From Actinomycetota bacterium (GTDB lineage Bacteria; Actinomycetota; Thermoleophilia; RBG-16-64-13), in assembly GCA_003157225.1 (NCBI GenBank), contig PMIZ01000474.1, positions 2,630 through 8,851 on the forward strand: DNA of 6,222 bases. Reading direction: 5' to 3'. The translations under genes were made by a program, and so were the position numbers. The notes beneath the pieces are model-generated. The model was given only the letters and a program-made list of their open reading frames with translations. It was not told where the DNA came from and ran no database searches. Below, one piece after another: positions 5,206-6,222 of this stretch; the first letter of the stretch is position 1, and every line of letters starts with the position of its first letter.

Positions 5206-6222
5206 TGCCTCGGTGAGCGTGAGTTCCGGCGCGGGGATGGGTGCGGCTGAGGACGCGGTTGCAACCGGGGATGTCCCCTCAGATGTCGCGTCGGGGTTGG
5301 CGTCGCACAAGGTCACAGTGAAGATACTGCCCTGACCACGCTCGCTCTTGACCGTCGCGTCGCCGCCGTACATCTGGGCCAGCTTGCGCACGGTGGAGAG
5401 GCCCAGGCCGCTTCCCAAGACCTTGAAGGTGTCCTCGTTCTTGATGCGCACGAACTCGCTGAAGAGTTTGGCCGCTTCCTCGGGAGTCAGCCCGATGCCC
5501 GTGTCGGCCACCTGGATCCTCACCTGATCGTTCTTGCGCTCCACGGCCACGGTGACGCTGCCGTTCTCGCGGTTGTACTTGACGGCGTTGGACACCAGGT
5601 TGTTGAGCACGATCTCCATCTCGCTGGGGTCGGCCACCATCTCCACCGGTTCGGGCGCCCGCAGGGTGATGCCGATGTTGCGCTCAGAGGCCTCGGCGGT
5701 GAAGAGCTCGATGGTCCGCTTGGCGAGGGCCACCACGTCTATGGTGTCGAACGAGCGGGCCTTCTGGCCGGACTCGATGCGGGTGAGATCGAGCAGGTCG
5801 AAGATGAGCTTGCGCATGCCGTCGAGGCGCAGCAGGCTGCGGTCGATCATCTGCCGTCGTTCTGGCGGTTCGTCCCCTTGGAGGATCTTGAGGTAGCCCT
5901 CGATGGCGTTGAGCGGGGCCTTCAGCTCGTGCGAGAGCACGGAGATGAAGTTGAAGCGCACTTGGCGCTGCTCTTCGGCGAGCCGGCGGGCCTCGCGGCT
6001 GATGATGAGCTGATCGGTGGCTTTGCGCACCGCGTAGCGGAGCTCCTCTGGTGTGAAAGGCTTGGGAAGGAAGTCGTACGCGCCGAGCTTGGTCGCCTGT
6101 ACGGCGGTCTCGAAGGTGGCGTAGGCGGTCACCATTATGGTGAGCAACAGGTGGCCCTGCTTGCCCAGTTCGGTGAGGATGTCCAGCCCGTTCATGCCCG
6201 GCAGCTTGAGGTCGAGGAGCAG
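5194..6222 (-). CDS. Receiver-histidine kinase, cytoplasmic hybrid (5' end beyond window)
   Basis: 342 residues are visible; numbering starts at the window edge. The first ~70 residues are the second half of a receiver domain, with phosphoacceptor D4 (LLLDLKLPG), switch T32 (MVTAYA) and K54 (LPKPF). A charged helical linker (about 68-88) leads to a HisKA dimerisation domain with phosphorylatable H98 (SHELKAPLN), then a HATPase_c domain with the N box NNLVSNAVKYN (N212), G1 box DTGIG (240-244), F box FSEFV and G2 box GSGLGLS (270-276). No membrane helix is visible, so it is probably soluble and driven by phosphorelay from an upstream kinase. The Ala/Pro/Thr-rich tail of about 35 residues is probably disordered. 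ATG at 6195 is an internal methionine, not the start: the frame continues upstream through the phospho-Asp motif. The response regulator 4 kb downstream may be a partner; not provable here. Confidence 0.95.
   Translation of the reverse strand: MLLDLKLPGMNGLDILTELGKQGHLLLTIMVTAYATFETAVQATKLGAYDFLPKPFTPEELRYAVRKATDQLIISREARRLAEEQRQVRFNFISVLSHELKAPLNAIEGYLKILQGDEPPERRQMIDRSLLRLDGMRKLIFDLLDLTRIESGQKARSFDTIDVVALAKRTIELFTAEASERNIGITLRAPEPVEMVADPSEMEIVLNNLVSNAVKYNRENGSVTVAVERKNDQVRIQVADTGIGLTPEEAAKLFSEFVRIKNEDTFKVLGSGLGLSTVRKLAQMYGGDATVKSERGQGSIFTVTLCDANPDATSEGTSPVATASSAAPIPAPELTLTEAPPR

Noticed and set aside
5052..5264. 71-residue N-terminal extension of HicB
   Set aside because: Pro/Arg-rich and overlapping the kinase 3' end; the conserved HicB domain begins exactly at ATG 5051, which has its own ribosome binding site.
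1..6222. Mobile element, CRISPR array, tRNA or rRNA
   Set aside because: No terminal inverted repeats with transposase, no regularly spaced repeats and no RNA gene signatures were seen on either strand.

Overview
The window is high-GC bacterial DNA in which every gene I can support lies on the minus strand, so transcription runs from the right edge to the left edge. Short gaps, stop/start overlaps and GTG starts make it compact. A high-GC Gram-positive (actinobacterial) lineage is a reasonable guess. It rests on base composition, a membrane molybdoenzyme with an internal twin-arginine motif, and a Ser/Thr-rich, C-terminally anchored secreted protein. This is inference only; there is no rRNA or other marker here.

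Layout in transcription order (right to left). (1) 6222-5194: a cytoplasmic receiver-histidine kinase, cut at its 5' end by the window edge. (2) 5051-4588: a hicB-hicA toxin-antitoxin pair with a 4-base stop/start overlap, its own -10-like box and an inverted repeat covering the hicB ribosome binding site. (3) 4455-3073: a membrane-anchored molybdopterin oxidoreductase of the sulfite oxidase/YedY superfamily, with two N-terminal helices followed by an internal Tat-like motif and a third helix. (4) 2947-1292: a secreted protein with a signal peptide, an N-terminal DUF4424-like region, a discoidin/NADase-type carbohydrate-binding-like domain, a Thr/Ser-rich stalk and a C-terminal membrane anchor. 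(5) 1143-754: a stand-alone CheY-like response regulator. (6) 760-1: the first 253 codons of a protein in which a complete NuoE-type [2Fe-2S] domain is fused in frame to the start of a NuoF-type FMN/NADH domain. Genes 5 and 6 overlap by 7 bases.

The window appears to be the front of a regulated NADH-linked redox operon (response regulator plus NuoEF-like flavin subunit; the catalytic partner lies beyond the left edge). Upstream is a receiver-kinase that could belong to the same signalling circuit. Between them sit an extracytoplasmic redox/surface pair and a toxin-antitoxin module. No mobile element, tRNA, rRNA or CRISPR array was seen, and no gene-free stretch exceeds 300 bases. The most unusual features are the NuoE-NuoF fusion translationally coupled to a receiver-only regulator, the Sec/Tat-type topology of the molybdoenzyme, and its pairing with an anchored carbohydrate-binding-like protein. 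I see no clear evidence of a wholly new defence or mobile system.
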